A stretch of DNA of 64,000 nt from Kitasatospora atroaurantiaca (GTDB taxonomy: Bacteria > Actinomycetota > Actinomycetes > Streptomycetales > Streptomycetaceae): positions 6,882,001 to 6,946,000 of the forward strand of contig NZ_VIVR01000001.1 of the NCBI RefSeq assembly GCF_007828955.1, read 5' to 3'. Positions 17,187 to 27,608 of the stretch are shown here, one piece after another. The first letter of the stretch is position 1, and every line of letters begins with the position of its first letter. A model generated the notes under the pieces. It searched no databases, was not told the origin of the DNA, and saw only the letters and a program-made list of their open reading frames with translations. A program made the translations under genes and the position numbers.

Positions 17187-17852
17187 CTATTCGTACCGGT
17201 AGAGCAGAGCCTCACGCTCGGCCTGCTCGATGAGCTCGACCGTCAGGGCGGGGTCGCCGAGGTGGGAGAGGGTGACCTCGGCCGAGCTGGGGGCGGCGTC
17301 GGGGGCGAGCCACTGCTCGGGCTTCCAGGCGGAGCCGCGCAGGAAGGCCTTGGGGCAGTGGCCGTACACCTCCTCGACGCCGACGATGACCGCGCTGCGC
17401 GGCGGCTTGCCGACGGCGGTCAGCTGCTCCAGCAGGCGGGGGTCGGTGGAGATGCAGGCCCGGCCGTTGACCCGCAGGGTGGAGTCGCGCCCGGGTATCA
17501 CGAAGAGCAGGCCGACCTGCCCGGTCTCCACGATGTTGTGCAGGCTGTCGAGGCGCTTGTTGCCGGTCGCGTCGGGGATGGCCAGGGTGTGCTCGTCGAG
17601 GACGGAGACGAAGCCGGCCGGTCCGCCGCGGGGCGTCACGTCGCAGCGGCCGTCGGCTCCGGCGCTGGCCATGAAGACGAGCGAGGAGCAGCCGATCAGT
17701 CCGCGGGCGACTTCGTGGATGTGGTCCACCTGCTTGCGCCGGGCGTGCTCACCGGGGTGCTCGTAGATCTCACGGAGTGCGGCCACCTCACGTACGGCGG
17801 TGGACTGCAGGGCGTCGAAGAGGCGGCCGGTGGCCGGCGTCGGTGTGGTCAC
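17187..17852 (-). CDS. Pyridoxamine 5'-phosphate oxidase-family FMN protein
   Basis: This 221-residue protein has the split-barrel PPOX pattern: CSSLVFMASAGADGRCDVTPRGGPAGFV, then NKRLDSLHNIVETGQVGLLFVIPGRDSTLRVNGRA. This resembles FMN/F420-type oxidoreductases of actinobacteria in the MSMEG_1061-like group. It converges on the membrane protein gene with a 16-bp gap and diverges from the STAND ATPase. Substrate is unknown. Confidence 0.8.
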   Translation of the reverse strand: MTTPTPATGRLFDALQSTAVREVAALREIYEHPGEHARRKQVDHIHEVARGLIGCSSLVFMASAGADGRCDVTPRGGPAGFVSVLDEHTLAIPDATGNKRLDSLHNIVETGQVGLLFVIPGRDSTLRVNGRACISTDPRLLEQLTAVGKPPRSAVIVGVEEVYGHCPKAFLRGSAWKPEQWLAPDAAPSSAEVTLSHLGDPALTVELIEQAEREALLYRYE

Positions 17853-17998
17853 GTACCGGCAATCTAGCGGACTGTCGATCTTGGCGGGAAGGGGTTTCCG
17901 GCGTAGGACGGCTTCGGACGGCTTTCGGCGGCCTCGGCGCCTCCGGACGGCGGGCCCCGGCCGGCCCTACGCTCGGAGGTGGCGAGAGGGGACCGAGG

Positions 17999-20900
17999 AT
18001 GGCGGCCTGTCCGTTCGTCGGGCGTGGTGATGTGCTGGCCGAGATCGCCGCAGCGCTGGAGAGCGCCAGAGCGGGCCGCGGCGGCCTGGTCGCGCTCACC
18101 GGCGCGGCCGGTGCGGGGAAGACCCGCACGGCGGAGGAGGCGGCCGCGCGGGCCGAGGGATTCCGGGTGCTGTGGTCCTGGTGCCCGCCGGAGTCGGCGG
18201 GCAGCTCGTTCCGGCCGTGGGCGGGTCTGCTGCGCGAGCTGGTGGCGGACGACGTCCGGTGCGGGCGGCTCGCCCAGGGCTCCCCGCCGCTCCGCGCGCT
18301 GGTGGCCGGGCAGGTGGCCGGTGTGCTCAGGGCCGCGGACCCGGAGACGGCGCGGCTGCGGCTGGCCGGGGACGTGGCGGAGCTCGTCCGGCTGAGCGCC
18401 GAGCGGGCGCCGCTGCTGCTGGTGCTGGACGACGTCCACGACGCCGACCCCTCCTCGCTGCACCTGCTCCAGGAGCTGGCCTCGACCGTCCGGACGGCCC
18501 GGGTCCTGCTGCTGGTCACCGCGCGGGACGACGAGGCGGCGTGGCGGGGCCGTCCGCAGGCTCGGGCCGCCCTGGTCCGCAGGGCCCACAGCCTGCCGCT
18601 GGGCCCGCTGCCGGAGCGGGACATCGCCGCGCTGCTCACGGCGGCGACCGGCACCGATGCCTCGCCGCAGGCGGTGCGGGAACTGGCCGAGCACACCGGG
18701 GGCGAGCCCTTCTTCGTCACGGAGCTGCTGCGGGCCGGGAGCGGGCTGCCGACGACGGTACGGGCTGCCGTGGCGGCGCGCGTGGCGGAGCTCGCGCCGG
18801 AGGGTGCGCGGGTGCTGGCCGCCGCCTCCGTGCTGGGTACGCGCTTTCGCCTCGATGTCCTGGCCGAGGCCGCCGGGGTGCCGCTCGACGACCTGCGCGC
18901 CGTGCTCGCCGACGCTGCGGCGGCGGGCCTGCTCGCTCCGGTCGAGCCGGGCTCGGGTGCGTTCCGGCACGACCTGCTGCGCGAGGCCGTGTACGCGGAG
19001 CTCCGGCCGGCGGAGCAGGTGGCCCTGCACCGCCGTTCCGGCGAGGTGCTCGCCGAGCTGGCCCGGCGTGGACGGGACGTCGGGCCGGCCGAGGTCGCCC
19101 ACCACCTGCTGCTCGCCGGCCCGGAGCGGGCGGAGGCCGCGGCGCGGTACGCGCGGCAGGCGGGGGACCGGGCGGCGGAGCTGCTCGCGTACGAGGACGC
19201 CGCGCAGTGGTACGAGCGCAGCCTCCCTGGCAGCAGCGGCGAGGCGCTGGTGGAGGAGCTGATCGCGCTCGGTACGGCGCGGCTGGGCGCGGGCCGGCGG
19301 CAGGCGGCGCGCGCCGAGTTCCTGCGCGCCGCCGGTCTGGCGCGTACGGCGGGCCGCCCGGACCTGCTGGCCTCGGCGGCGCTCGGACTCGGGGCCGGGC
19401 CGACCGGCTTCGAGGTGGACCTCGTCGACCGGGAGCAGACCGACCTGCTGGAGGAGGCGAGAGCCGGGCTCCGAGAGGGCAAGGGCCCGGGTGGGGCAGA
19501 GACCGCGGGCCGCACAGCGCTCCGCGCGGCGGTCACGGCCCGCCTCTCGGTGGCGACGGCCCTGATCGAGCCCGAGCAGCGGCGCCTCGCCCTCGCCGAG
19601 GAGGCGGTGCGCACGGCCAGGTCGGCGCGTGACCCAGCCACCCTGGCGTACGCCCTCTCGGCGCTCTGCGACGTCCGCTCGGGGCCGGACCACTGCCGGG
19701 ACCGGCTCGGGTGGGCGGGGGAGTCGGTCGCCCTGGCCCGGCAGGCGGGCGAGCCGACCCTCGAACTGCTCGGCAGGCGGCTGCGCCTGGTCGCCCTGCT
19801 GGAGACCGGCGACATCGCGGGTGCCGACGCGGAGGCGCTCGCCTACGAGGCGGCGGCCCGCCCGCTCCACCGGCCGCTGTACGAGTGGTACGTGCCGCTC
19901 TGGCGGGGCGCGCGGGCCCTGATGGAGGGCCGGTTCGAGGACTGCAGGGCGGCACTCGACGAGGCGGAGTCGCTCGGCGAGCAGGCCGGCAGTGGCAACG
20001 CCGCCATCCTGGTGGGGACCCAACGCTGGTGCCTGCTGGCCGAGTCGGGGGATCTGCCGGGTATCGAGAGGCTGTTGGCCGACCGGCCGCCGCTCGACCG
20101 GATTCCGGGAGTGTGGCCACGCGTCACCCTCGCCCTGCTGGCGGCGCAGTTCGGCCGGGCCGAGGAGGCAGCGCAGCGGCTGTCGGCGGTCGCCCCGAGC
20201 CTGGCCGGCGCGCCACGCGACAGCGAGTGGCTGCCGATGCTGGCACAGGCCGCCGACACGATCGGTCTGATCGGACCACATCCCTTGGCGCAGCAGCTGT
20301 ATGACTTGCTGTCACCTCATGCGCAGCTCTTCGTCGTGGAGGGCATCGGTGCCGCGGTGCGCGGTCCCGTCCAGCGCTGGCTGGCACTGCTGGCCGCCGC
20401 CCTCGGCGACTCGGCCGCCGCCCGTGAGCACGCCGAGGCGGCGCTTGCGGCGGCCCGCTCCACCGGGGCAGCGCGCCTGCTCGGGCAGCTCGGCCAGGTC
20501 GGGCCTGGGGCCGGGGCTGCGCCGGGCCCGCCGGAGGACGGCGTCTTCCGCCTCGACGGCGAGCTCTGGCAGCTGAGATTCGCGGGCCGCGAGGTGCGCC
20601 TGCCGGACAGCAAGGGCCTGCACGACCTCGCCACCCTGCTGGCCCGCCCGGGCATCCCCGTCCCCGCTCTCGACCTGGTGACCGAGCCGGCCGGGCCGAC
20701 CGGGCGGTCGACCACGGAGGCCGAGGGGCTTCATCGGCCGGGGGACACCGGCGAGTTGCTCGACGCCACCGCGCGGACGGCCTACCGCCGACGGCTCCAG
20801 GAGCTGGAACAGGAGGCCGAGGAGGCTGACGCCGCGGGAGACTCCGAGCGCTCCGCGCGGATCGCGGTGGAGCGCGACGCCCTGGTCGGCCAGCTCTCCG

Positions 20901-21103
20901 CCGCGTACGGCCTGGGCGGCCGGGTGCGGCGTACGGGCTCGGCGGCGGAGCGGGCCCGTACGGCGGTCACGGCCCGGATCAAGGCCGCCGTCGGCCGGAT
21001 CGGACGGGCCCATCCCGAGCTGGGCCGCCACCTGAGCGGCTCGGTCAGGACCGGCACGCTCTGCGTGTACCAGCCGGAGACACCGCCGCGCTGGCAGCTG
21101 TGA
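17999..21103 (+). CDS. Large STAND/AAA ATPase regulator without an obvious HTH
   Basis: This 1034-residue protein starts with CPFVGRGDVLAEI, Walker A GAAGAGKT (residues 35-42) and Walker B-like LLLVLDDVHDAD (about 140-150). A winged-helix/TPR-like middle follows (HDLLREAVYAELRPAEQVALHRR). The last 180 residues are a conserved C-terminal module seen in large actinobacterial ATPase and cyclase proteins. It holds RLPDSKGLHDLATLLARPG, then TARTAYRRRLQELEQEAEEAD, then HPELGRHLSGSVRTGTLCVY. I see no LuxR-type HTH. The start at 17999 follows GAGAGGGGACCGAGG. It is divergent from the PPOX gene and probably acts as a signal-responsive regulator or scaffold. Confidence 0.75.
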   Translation: MAACPFVGRGDVLAEIAAALESARAGRGGLVALTGAAGAGKTRTAEEAAARAEGFRVLWSWCPPESAGSSFRPWAGLLRELVADDVRCGRLAQGSPPLRALVAGQVAGVLRAADPETARLRLAGDVAELVRLSAERAPLLLVLDDVHDADPSSLHLLQELASTVRTARVLLLVTARDDEAAWRGRPQARAALVRRAHSLPLGPLPERDIAALLTAATGTDASPQAVRELAEHTGGEPFFVTELLRAGSGLPTTVRAAVAARVAELAPEGARVLAAASVLGTRFRLDVLAEAAGVPLDDLRAVLADAAAAGLLAPVEPGSGAFRHDLLREAVYAELRPAEQVALHRRSGEVLAELARRGRDVGPAEVAHHLLLAGPERAEAAARYARQAGDRAAELLAYEDAAQWYERSLPGSSGEALVEELIALGTARLGAGRRQAARAEFLRAAGLARTAGRPDLLASAALGLGAGPTGFEVDLVDREQTDLLEEARAGLREGKGPGGAETAGRTALRAAVTARLSVATALIEPEQRRLALAEEAVRTARSARDPATLAYALSALCDVRSGPDHCRDRLGWAGESVALARQAGEPTLELLGRRLRLVALLETGDIAGADAEALAYEAAARPLHRPLYEWYVPLWRGARALMEGRFEDCRAALDEAESLGEQAGSGNAAILVGTQRWCLLAESGDLPGIERLLADRPPLDRIPGVWPRVTLALLAAQFGRAEEAAQRLSAVAPSLAGAPRDSEWLPMLAQAADTIGLIGPHPLAQQLYDLLSPHAQLFVVEGIGAAVRGPVQRWLALLAAALGDSAAAREHAEAALAAARSTGAARLLGQLGQVGPGAGAAPGPPEDGVFRLDGELWQLRFAGREVRLPDSKGLHDLATLLARPGIPVPALDLVTEPAGPTGRSTTEAEGLHRPGDTGELLDATARTAYRRRLQELEQEAEEADAAGDSERSARIAVERDALVGQLSAAYGLGGRVRRTGSAAERARTAVTARIKAAVGRIGRAHPELGRHLSGSVRTGTLCVYQPETPPRWQL

Positions 21104-21193
21104 GCCCGGCCGGCACATCGTGCGGCCCGATCTCACGCCTCCTCCTGTGAACGGGGACCGCAGGAGGCTCCGTAGGAGACCGAGGAGGCCACC

Positions 21194-21568
21194 ATGCCAC
21201 GCACATCGAAGGCCGAGGCGCCGCTCGTCCTGGACGAGCCGGTGATCGAGGGCCGGTACACCGAACTCGACGGCTACACCGTCGGCTTCGAGACGCACAA
21301 GGCGGACACCGACCCCGCCCCGCTCTTCCGGGGCCTGCCCGGCGACCGCTGCCAGTGCCCGCACTGGGGGATGGTGGTGACCGGCAAGGTGGTGTTCCGC
21401 TACGCCGATCACGACGAGGTCTTCCGCGCGGGCGACGCCTACTACGGCGCCCCCGGCCATCTGCCGCTGATCTTCGCCGGCACCGAGCTGGTCGAGTTCA
21501 GCCCCACCGAGGCGCTGGGCCGCACGATGGCCGTCGTCGGCCGGAACATGGCGGAGGTGACCTCATGA
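21194..21568 (+). CDS. Small cupin-like protein
   Basis: This 124-residue protein has a cupin-type beta-barrel pattern: CPHWGMVVTGKVVFRYADHDEVFRAGDAYYGAPGHLP. A metal-binding His could be in CPHWG and the PGHLP segment. It overlaps the next gene by four bases (ATGA), so they are coupled. It lies 90 bp after the STAND ATPase, with GAGGAGGCC before the ATG, and may be a target of that regulator. Enzymatic role unknown. Confidence 0.7.
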   Translation: MPRTSKAEAPLVLDEPVIEGRYTELDGYTVGFETHKADTDPAPLFRGLPGDRCQCPHWGMVVTGKVVFRYADHDEVFRAGDAYYGAPGHLPLIFAGTELVEFSPTEALGRTMAVVGRNMAEVTS

Positions 21569-21969
21569 ACGCCGCACAGGCCAAGGAGCTGGCCGACAGG
21601 CTGGTCGAGTTCCTGGAGACCGGAACGCCGCCGGAGGGCCTGTTCGCTCCGGAGGTCTTCACCGACCTGACCGTGCCGCTCTGGCGGCGGCAGGCCGCCG
21701 GGGTCGGCGGTCTGGTGGCCCTGCGTCACGAGGGCCACCCCTCGCCCGGCAGGGTGCCGCGCCGCCGACTGGACCCGACGCCGACCGGTTTCGTGCTGGA
21801 GGTCGAGGAGCGCTGGGAGCAGGGCGGGCAGAGCTGGTACTGCCGGGAGTTGATGCGGGCCGACGTGGAGGACGGGGTCATCAGCGAGCTCTCGGTGTAC
21901 TGCACGGGTGACTGGGACCAGGCCCGGCAGCAGGCGCACGCCCGCGACGTGGAGCTGCTGCGCGCCTGA
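21565..21969 (+). CDS. SnoaL/NTF2-like small protein
   Basis: This 134-residue protein starts in an ATGA overlap with the cupin gene. The layout AKELADRLVEFLETG, LFAPEVFTDLTVPLWRRQ and a final CRELMRADVEDGVISELSVYCTGDWDQA is typical of the cone-shaped NTF2/SnoaL fold. The upstream extension of this frame to 21355 only shadows the cupin gene. No catalytic residues can be named. Confidence 0.65.
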   Translation: MNAAQAKELADRLVEFLETGTPPEGLFAPEVFTDLTVPLWRRQAAGVGGLVALRHEGHPSPGRVPRRRLDPTPTGFVLEVEERWEQGGQSWYCRELMRADVEDGVISELSVYCTGDWDQARQQAHARDVELLRA

Positions 21970-22034
21970 GAGCACACCGCTGCTGGGCGACGGCACCGAC
22001 CCGGCGGTGCTGCGCGAGGGACCGTGCGGGCTGA

Positions 22035-22190
22035 GCCATATGGTCGGGCCCGGTCTCGTTGGCCGTCGACCGCCATGCTCATCGCCGGCGGGGCGAGGCC
22101 GACCGGGCCCGCAACCTGGCGGCGTACCCGCTCGGCAGGCTCGGCAACCCCGAGGAGGTCGCCGAGGTGGTGGCGGCCGTACGCCACCGC
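22035..22190 (+). pseudogene. Remnant of a short-chain dehydrogenase C-terminus
   Basis: In one frame the DNA encodes ARNLAAYPLGRLGNPEEVAEVV, the well-known segment near the C-terminus of SDR-family dehydrogenases (PLGRxGxPEEVA). No Rossmann glycine motif, no YxxxK and no intact start precede it; a stop lies just upstream at about 22032. The frame continues to 22316 without SDR-like sequence. It is best read as the decayed end of a lost gene. The whole 21970-22390 gap holds nothing else I can support. Confidence 0.6.
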
Positions 22191-22391
22191 CCACCATCCG
22201 GATGCGAACGGTCAGTTCCCGCCCCACGCAGCCCAGTTGCACCCCGTGCCGGTGGCCGTGCCCGGTCGCCCGCCGACCCCGGCGGTATTCCCGGCGCGGC
22301 CGACCTGACAGAGTGAATCAGGACACAGGGAAAGCCCCTCCCGGGTTCGCGGCGGATCATGGCAGAATGACGGCAGTAGCAGTGACGTTCA

Positions 22392-22517
22392 GCGCACTCC
22401 GGGGTCGGTGAAAATCCGAACCGGCGGTTACAGTCCGCGACCCGTCCGCAGCCAGCGGCCGGTTGACCAGGTGAAATTCCTGGACCGACGGTTAAAGTCC
22501 GGATGGGAGGCGTGCGC
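22392..22517 (+). promoter_or_regulatory. FMN riboswitch (RFN element)
   Basis: The region has the conserved RFN blocks: CTCCGGGGTCGGTGAAAATC near the start, ACCGGCGGTTACAGTCCGCG, then GACCAGGTGAAATTCCTGGA, CCGACGGTTAAAGTCCGGAT and GGGAGG at the end. The closing stem P1 pairs GCGCAC at 22392-22397 with GTGCGC at 22512-22517. By established knowledge it binds FMN and lowers expression of riboflavin genes, here ribE-ribM-ribBA-ribH. Confidence 0.97.
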
Positions 22518-22533
22518 GGGCGGACAGGTAGTG

Positions 22534-22555
22534 CCACGGCTCCCGTGAGCCGTGG
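22534..22555 (+). promoter_or_regulatory. Hairpin of the riboswitch expression platform
   Basis: CCACGGCT (22534-22541) pairs perfectly with AGCCGTGG (22548-22555) around a six-base loop, 17 bases after the RFN element. It could be part of the termination or sequestration switch ahead of ribE. No T-run follows. Confidence 0.5.
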
Positions 22556-22685
22556 AAGGTGTGCGGGAGAACTCCCTTCGGCGACGGAGTGTCGGCGACG
22601 GGGCGGAGCCTTCGGTACGTCGAGCTGTCCGCGTCATCTCCCATGCCGCCCCGGAGTCCGCGCCCCAAGCGCGAGGAGAACCCGG

Positions 22686-23348
22686 GTGTTCACCGGCATC
22701 ATCGAAGAGCTCGGCGAGGTCATCTCCATCGAGGAGATCGGCGAATCCTCGCGTATTCGTCTGCGCGGCCCCGTGGTCTGTTCCGGTGCCCGCCACGGCG
22801 ACTCCATCGCGGTCAACGGCGTCTGCCTGACCGTGGTCGACACCCCTGAGCAACTGGCCGCCGAGACCGGCGAGTTCAGCGCCGACGTGATGGCAGAAAC
22901 CTTGCAGCGCTCCAGCCTGGGCGCCCTGAAGCCCGGCTCCCGGGTCAACCTGGAGCGGGCCATGGCGCTCGGCGCCCGGCTCGGCGGACACCTCGTCCAG
23001 GGCCACGTCGACGCGACCGGCAGCCTGCTGAGCCGCGAGCCCGGCGACCTCGACTCCGAGGGGCTGCCGCGCTGGGAGGTGCTGCGCTTCTCGCTGCCGC
23101 AGAGCATCACCCGGTACCTGGTCGAGAAGGGCTCCATCACCGTCGACGGCGTCAGCCTCACCGTGGTCGAGGCCGCCATCGACAGCTTCACCGTCAGCCT
23201 CATCCCCGCCACCCTCGCCCTGACCACCCTGGGCACCAAGGGCATCGGCGACCCGGTCAACCTCGAGGTCGACGTCCTCGCGAAGTACGTCGAGCGGCTG
23301 CTCGACACCCGCACCCTGCCCGCCACGCTCGCGAAGGACGCCTCATGA
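22686..23348 (+). CDS. ribE: Riboflavin synthase alpha chain
   Basis: This 220-residue protein joins two molecules of 6,7-dimethyl-8-ribityllumazine into riboflavin and a pyrimidine. It starts FTGIIEELGEV and shows the internal duplication of the family: SIAVNGVCLTVVD in the first barrel and SITVDGVSLTVVE in the second. GGHLVQGHVD near residue 100 is also typical. The GTG at 22686 follows GAGGAG; the longer frame would start inside the riboswitch. The stop overlaps the next ATG (ATGA). Confidence 0.96.
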   Translation: MFTGIIEELGEVISIEEIGESSRIRLRGPVVCSGARHGDSIAVNGVCLTVVDTPEQLAAETGEFSADVMAETLQRSSLGALKPGSRVNLERAMALGARLGGHLVQGHVDATGSLLSREPGDLDSEGLPRWEVLRFSLPQSITRYLVEKGSITVDGVSLTVVEAAIDSFTVSLIPATLALTTLGTKGIGDPVNLEVDVLAKYVERLLDTRTLPATLAKDAS

Positions 23349-23988
23349 GCTGGCTCAGCGGCATAGCCTTCACCGCCTTCGGCGAGCAGGTGAAGTGGGC
23401 CGACATGATCGGCAACCTGCTCGGTCTGGGCGCCCTGGCCCTCGGTTGGCGCCGCGCGGTGCTCAGCTGGCCCGTCCAGCTGCTCTCCGGCGTCGTCCTG
23501 ATCGCCGCCTACCTCTCCGGCCATGTGCCCGGACTGATCGGCAAGCAGCTCATCGTGATCGCCGCCGCGAGCTGGGGCTGGACCCAGTGGCAGCGCGGAC
23601 GCCGTGACAGCGGCGAGATCGAGGTCCGCTTCGCGACCTGGCGCCAGCGCGCCGTCCTCGCGGGTGCGACGGCGCTCGGCACGGCCGCCGTGGCCGGGCT
23701 CTTCCTGGCCGTCCCGGAGCTGTCCTGGAGCCCGTGGGCCGATGCCTACATCTTCGTCGGCACGCTGGCCGCGATGTACGCCCAGGCCCGTGGCTGGATC
23801 GAGTTCTGGTTCGCCTGGGTCGCCGTCGACATCGTCGGTGTCCCGCTCGCCTTCAACAGCGGTTACGCCTTCTCCGGCCTGACCTACAGCATCTACTTCG
23901 TCCTGGTCCTGCTCGGCCTGCGCGCCTGGTGGCTGCGCACCCGCACCGCCCCTATCGCGCCCGCCAACGTCCTGCAGGGAGCCTCCGC

Positions 23989-23992
<4 letters not shown>
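23345..23992 (+). CDS. ribM: PnuC-type riboflavin transporter RibM
   Basis: This 215-residue membrane protein has about seven hydrophobic helices and the PnuC-family signature near the end (EFWFAWVAVDIVGVPLAFNSGYAFSGLTYSIYFVLVLLG). PnuC relatives inside FMN-controlled rib operons of Streptomyces (RibM) move riboflavin or its analogues. Position between ribE and ribBA and four-base overlaps on both sides support this call over nicotinamide riboside transport. Earlier in the protein, SWPVQLLSGVVL and SWGWTQWQRGR are also PnuC-like. Confidence 0.88.
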
Positions 23993-25251
<1,259 letters not shown>

Positions 25252-25285
25252 CACAACCCCCCGTACCACCGAGAGGACCACGCAC

Positions 25286-25771
25286 GTGAGCGGCCACGGA
25301 GCCCCCGAGCTGACCATCAAGAACTGCGCCGACCTGCGGGTCGCGGTGATCGCCGCGCAGTGGCACGAGCAGGTCATGAACGGCCTGCTGGACGGCGCCC
25401 ACCGGGCGCTCAAGGAGCTGGGCATCGAGGAGCCGACGGTCATCCGCGTCCCCGGCACCTTCGAGCTCCCGGTCGCCGCGAAGCAGCTCGCCGAGCGCGG
25501 CTACGACGCCGTGGTGGCGCTCGGCGTGGTCATCCGGGGCGGCACCCCGCACTTCGACTACGTGTGCGAGGCGGCCGCCCTCGGCCTCACCCAGGTCAGC
25601 GTCGCCACCGGCGTGCCGGTCGGCTTCGGTGTGCTGACCTGCGACAACGAGCAGCAGGCGCTGGACCGCGCGGGCCTTCCCGACTCGGCCGAGGACAAGG
25701 GCCACGAGGCTGTCACCGCGGCCGTCGCGACCGCCGCCACGCTGCGGTCGGTCTCGGAGCCCTGGCGGTAA
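25286..25771 (+). CDS. ribH: 6,7-Dimethyl-8-ribityllumazine synthase
   Basis: This 161-residue protein has the lumazine synthase motifs. The substrate loop is RVPGTFELPVAAKQLAE, ALGVVIRGGTPHFDYVCEAAALGL carries the catalytic His, and GVLTCDNEQQALDRAG follows. The subunit assembles into an icosahedral or pentameric shell in other bacteria. It starts with GTG 34 bp after ribBA behind GAGAGGACC, so it belongs to the FMN-regulated operon. Confidence 0.96.
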   Translation: MSGHGAPELTIKNCADLRVAVIAAQWHEQVMNGLLDGAHRALKELGIEEPTVIRVPGTFELPVAAKQLAERGYDAVVALGVVIRGGTPHFDYVCEAAALGLTQVSVATGVPVGFGVLTCDNEQQALDRAGLPDSAEDKGHEAVTAAVATAATLRSVSEPWR

Positions 25772-25846
25772 CGGCGTCCAGCGGACTGTCCACGGTCCGG
25801 GACTGTTTACCGTCCGTCAGCCTGCAAGCCGTAAGGTGAGCCCATC

Positions 25847-26119
25847 ATGGCTTCGAAGACATTCGAGGAGCTCTTCACCGAGCTCCAGCAGAAGGCCGCC
25901 ACCGGCGACCCCTCGTCCTCCCGTACCGCGCAGCTCGTCCAGCAGGGCGTTCATGCGATCGGCAAGAAGGTCGTCGAGGAGGCCGCCGAGGTCTGGATGG
26001 CCGCCGAGTACCAGTCGGACGCGGAGACGGCCGAGGAGATCTCCCAGCTCCTCTACCACCTTCAGGTGATGATGATCGCTCGTGGGCTGACGCTCGAAGA
26101 CGTCTACAAGCACCTCTGA
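25847..26119 (+). CDS. hisE: Phosphoribosyl-ATP pyrophosphatase
   Basis: This 90-residue MazG-fold protein hydrolyses phosphoribosyl-ATP in histidine synthesis. It has the typical start KTFEELFTELQQKA, the metal-binding KKVVEEAAEVWMAAEY with acidic ExxE residues, and the C-terminal LLYHLQVMMIARGLTLEDVYKHL. It lies 76 bp after ribH and 50 bp before hisG, the streptomycete order. Whether riboswitch read-through reaches it is not visible. Confidence 0.95.
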   Translation: MASKTFEELFTELQQKAATGDPSSSRTAQLVQQGVHAIGKKVVEEAAEVWMAAEYQSDAETAEEISQLLYHLQVMMIARGLTLEDVYKHL

Positions 26120-26169
26120 TCCGTCCGAACCGCACACTCCACCACCCACAGGTAAGGAACTCACCTCTC

Positions 26170-27018
26170 ATGCTGCGCATCGCCGTCCCCAACAAGGGTT
26201 CGCTCTCGGGTCCCGCGGCGGAGATGCTCCATGAGGCCGGCTACCGCCAGCGCAAGGACCCCAAGGAACTGGTGCTGGTCGACCCGGAGAACCAGGTCGA
26301 GTTCTTCTTCCTCCGCCCGCGCGACATCGCCGTGTACGTCGGCTCCGGCCGCCTGGACATCGGCATCACCGGCCGCGACCTGCTGCTGGACTCGGCGTCC
26401 AACGCCGAGGAGGTGCTCGCCCTCGGCTTCGGCGGCTCGACCTTCCGCTTCGCCCGCCCGGTCGGCTTCGAGGTCAAGGACGTCCAGGGCCTGGAGGGCC
26501 TGCGGATCGCCACCTCGTACACCGGCCTGGTCGAGCAGCACCTGGCCGAGCAGGGCGTCAAGGCGACGGTGACCAAGCTGGACGGGGCGGTCGAGACGGC
26601 CGTCCAGCTCGGCGTCGCCGACGTGATCGCGGACGTCGTGGAGACCGGCACCAGCCTGCGCAACGCCGGCCTGGAGATCTTCGGCGAGCCGATCCTGATC
26701 TCCGACGCGGTCGTCATCCGCCCCAAGGGCGCGGGCGAGGACGCGGGCGTCGACCAGTTCCTGCGCCGTCTGCAGGGTGTGCTGGTGGCCCGGCGGTACG
26801 TGCTGATGGACTACGACATCCGGGCCGAGAACGTCAGCGCGGCCGTCGCGCTGACGCCGGGGCTGGAGTCGCCGACCGTCTCCCCGCTGCACACCGAGGG
26901 CTGGGTGGCCGTCCGCTCGATGGTGCTCCGCAAGGAGGCCCAGCGGATCATGGACGACCTCTGGGGCATCGGCGCCCGGGCCATCCTGGTCACGAACATC
27001 CACGCCTGCCGGCTCTGA
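26170..27018 (+). CDS. hisG: ATP phosphoribosyltransferase, long form
   Basis: This 282-residue enzyme makes the first committed step of histidine biosynthesis. The features are LRIAVPNKGSLSGPAAEML, DIGITGRDLLLDS, ATSYTGLVEQHLAEQG, and the PRPP-type ADVIADVVETGTSLRNAGL. The C-terminal ACT-like regulatory domain (VSPLHTEGWVAVRSMVLRK) marks the long, histidine-feedback form that needs no HisZ. GGTAAGGAACTCACC precedes the ATG. Confidence 0.96.
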   Translation: MLRIAVPNKGSLSGPAAEMLHEAGYRQRKDPKELVLVDPENQVEFFFLRPRDIAVYVGSGRLDIGITGRDLLLDSASNAEEVLALGFGGSTFRFARPVGFEVKDVQGLEGLRIATSYTGLVEQHLAEQGVKATVTKLDGAVETAVQLGVADVIADVVETGTSLRNAGLEIFGEPILISDAVVIRPKGAGEDAGVDQFLRRLQGVLVARRYVLMDYDIRAENVSAAVALTPGLESPTVSPLHTEGWVAVRSMVLRKEAQRIMDDLWGIGARAILVTNIHACRL

Positions 27019-27029
27019 GGTAGTCCACC

Positions 27030-27473
27030 GTGTCCACCTCCGTCGAGCTCCCCGTCACCTGGGCGCCGCGGCGCAACAGGGTCGTGCTGCTGCCGCTCTG
27101 TGTGCTGCTGGTGACCATGTTCACCGTGATCGCCTTCGCGCTGCCCCCGAACTGGCACCTCAACGACCGGGCCGCCCTGGTCGTCAGCGGTCTGCTCTTC
27201 GCCGGGGTCGGCCTGATGCTGGTACGGCCCCGGGTGTCCGCGGACGACGAGGGTGTCACGGTGGTCAACTTCGTCCGCAGCCGCCGGCTGGCCTGGGCGG
27301 AGATCGTCCGGGTGAACTTCCGTCAGGGTGACCCCTGGGTCACCCTCGACCTCGCCGACGGCACCGCCCTGGCCGCCGTCGGCATCCAGCCCGCCGGCGG
27401 CCACGAGCAGGCGATCCGCGCGGCCCGCGCGCTGCGCGACCTGGTCGAGCAGCGCAGCACGGCCCGGCGCTGA
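27030..27473 (+). CDS. Small membrane protein with PH-like domain
   Basis: This 147-residue protein has two helices near residues 20-37 (VVLLPLCVLLVTMFTVIAF) and 47-64. A bacterial PH-type domain follows (SADDEGVTVVNFVRSRRLAWAEIVRVNF...PWVTLDLADG). It starts with GTG only 11 bp after hisG and is probably co-transcribed with it. Such proteins are common in actinobacteria; function unknown. Confidence 0.75.
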   Translation: MSTSVELPVTWAPRRNRVVLLPLCVLLVTMFTVIAFALPPNWHLNDRAALVVSGLLFAGVGLMLVRPRVSADDEGVTVVNFVRSRRLAWAEIVRVNFRQGDPWVTLDLADGTALAAVGIQPAGGHEQAIRAARALRDLVEQRSTARR

Positions 27474-27608
27474 CACGTACGAACCCATGGCCGAATCTCG
27501 TACGGCCATCGGATACGCTGGTAAAGCCGGGGCAAAGCCCCGCATCTGCAGACTCACAACCTGAGGAGTGACACCTCCCCTCGATGGACGATCCGTCCGG
27601 TAGTACCC

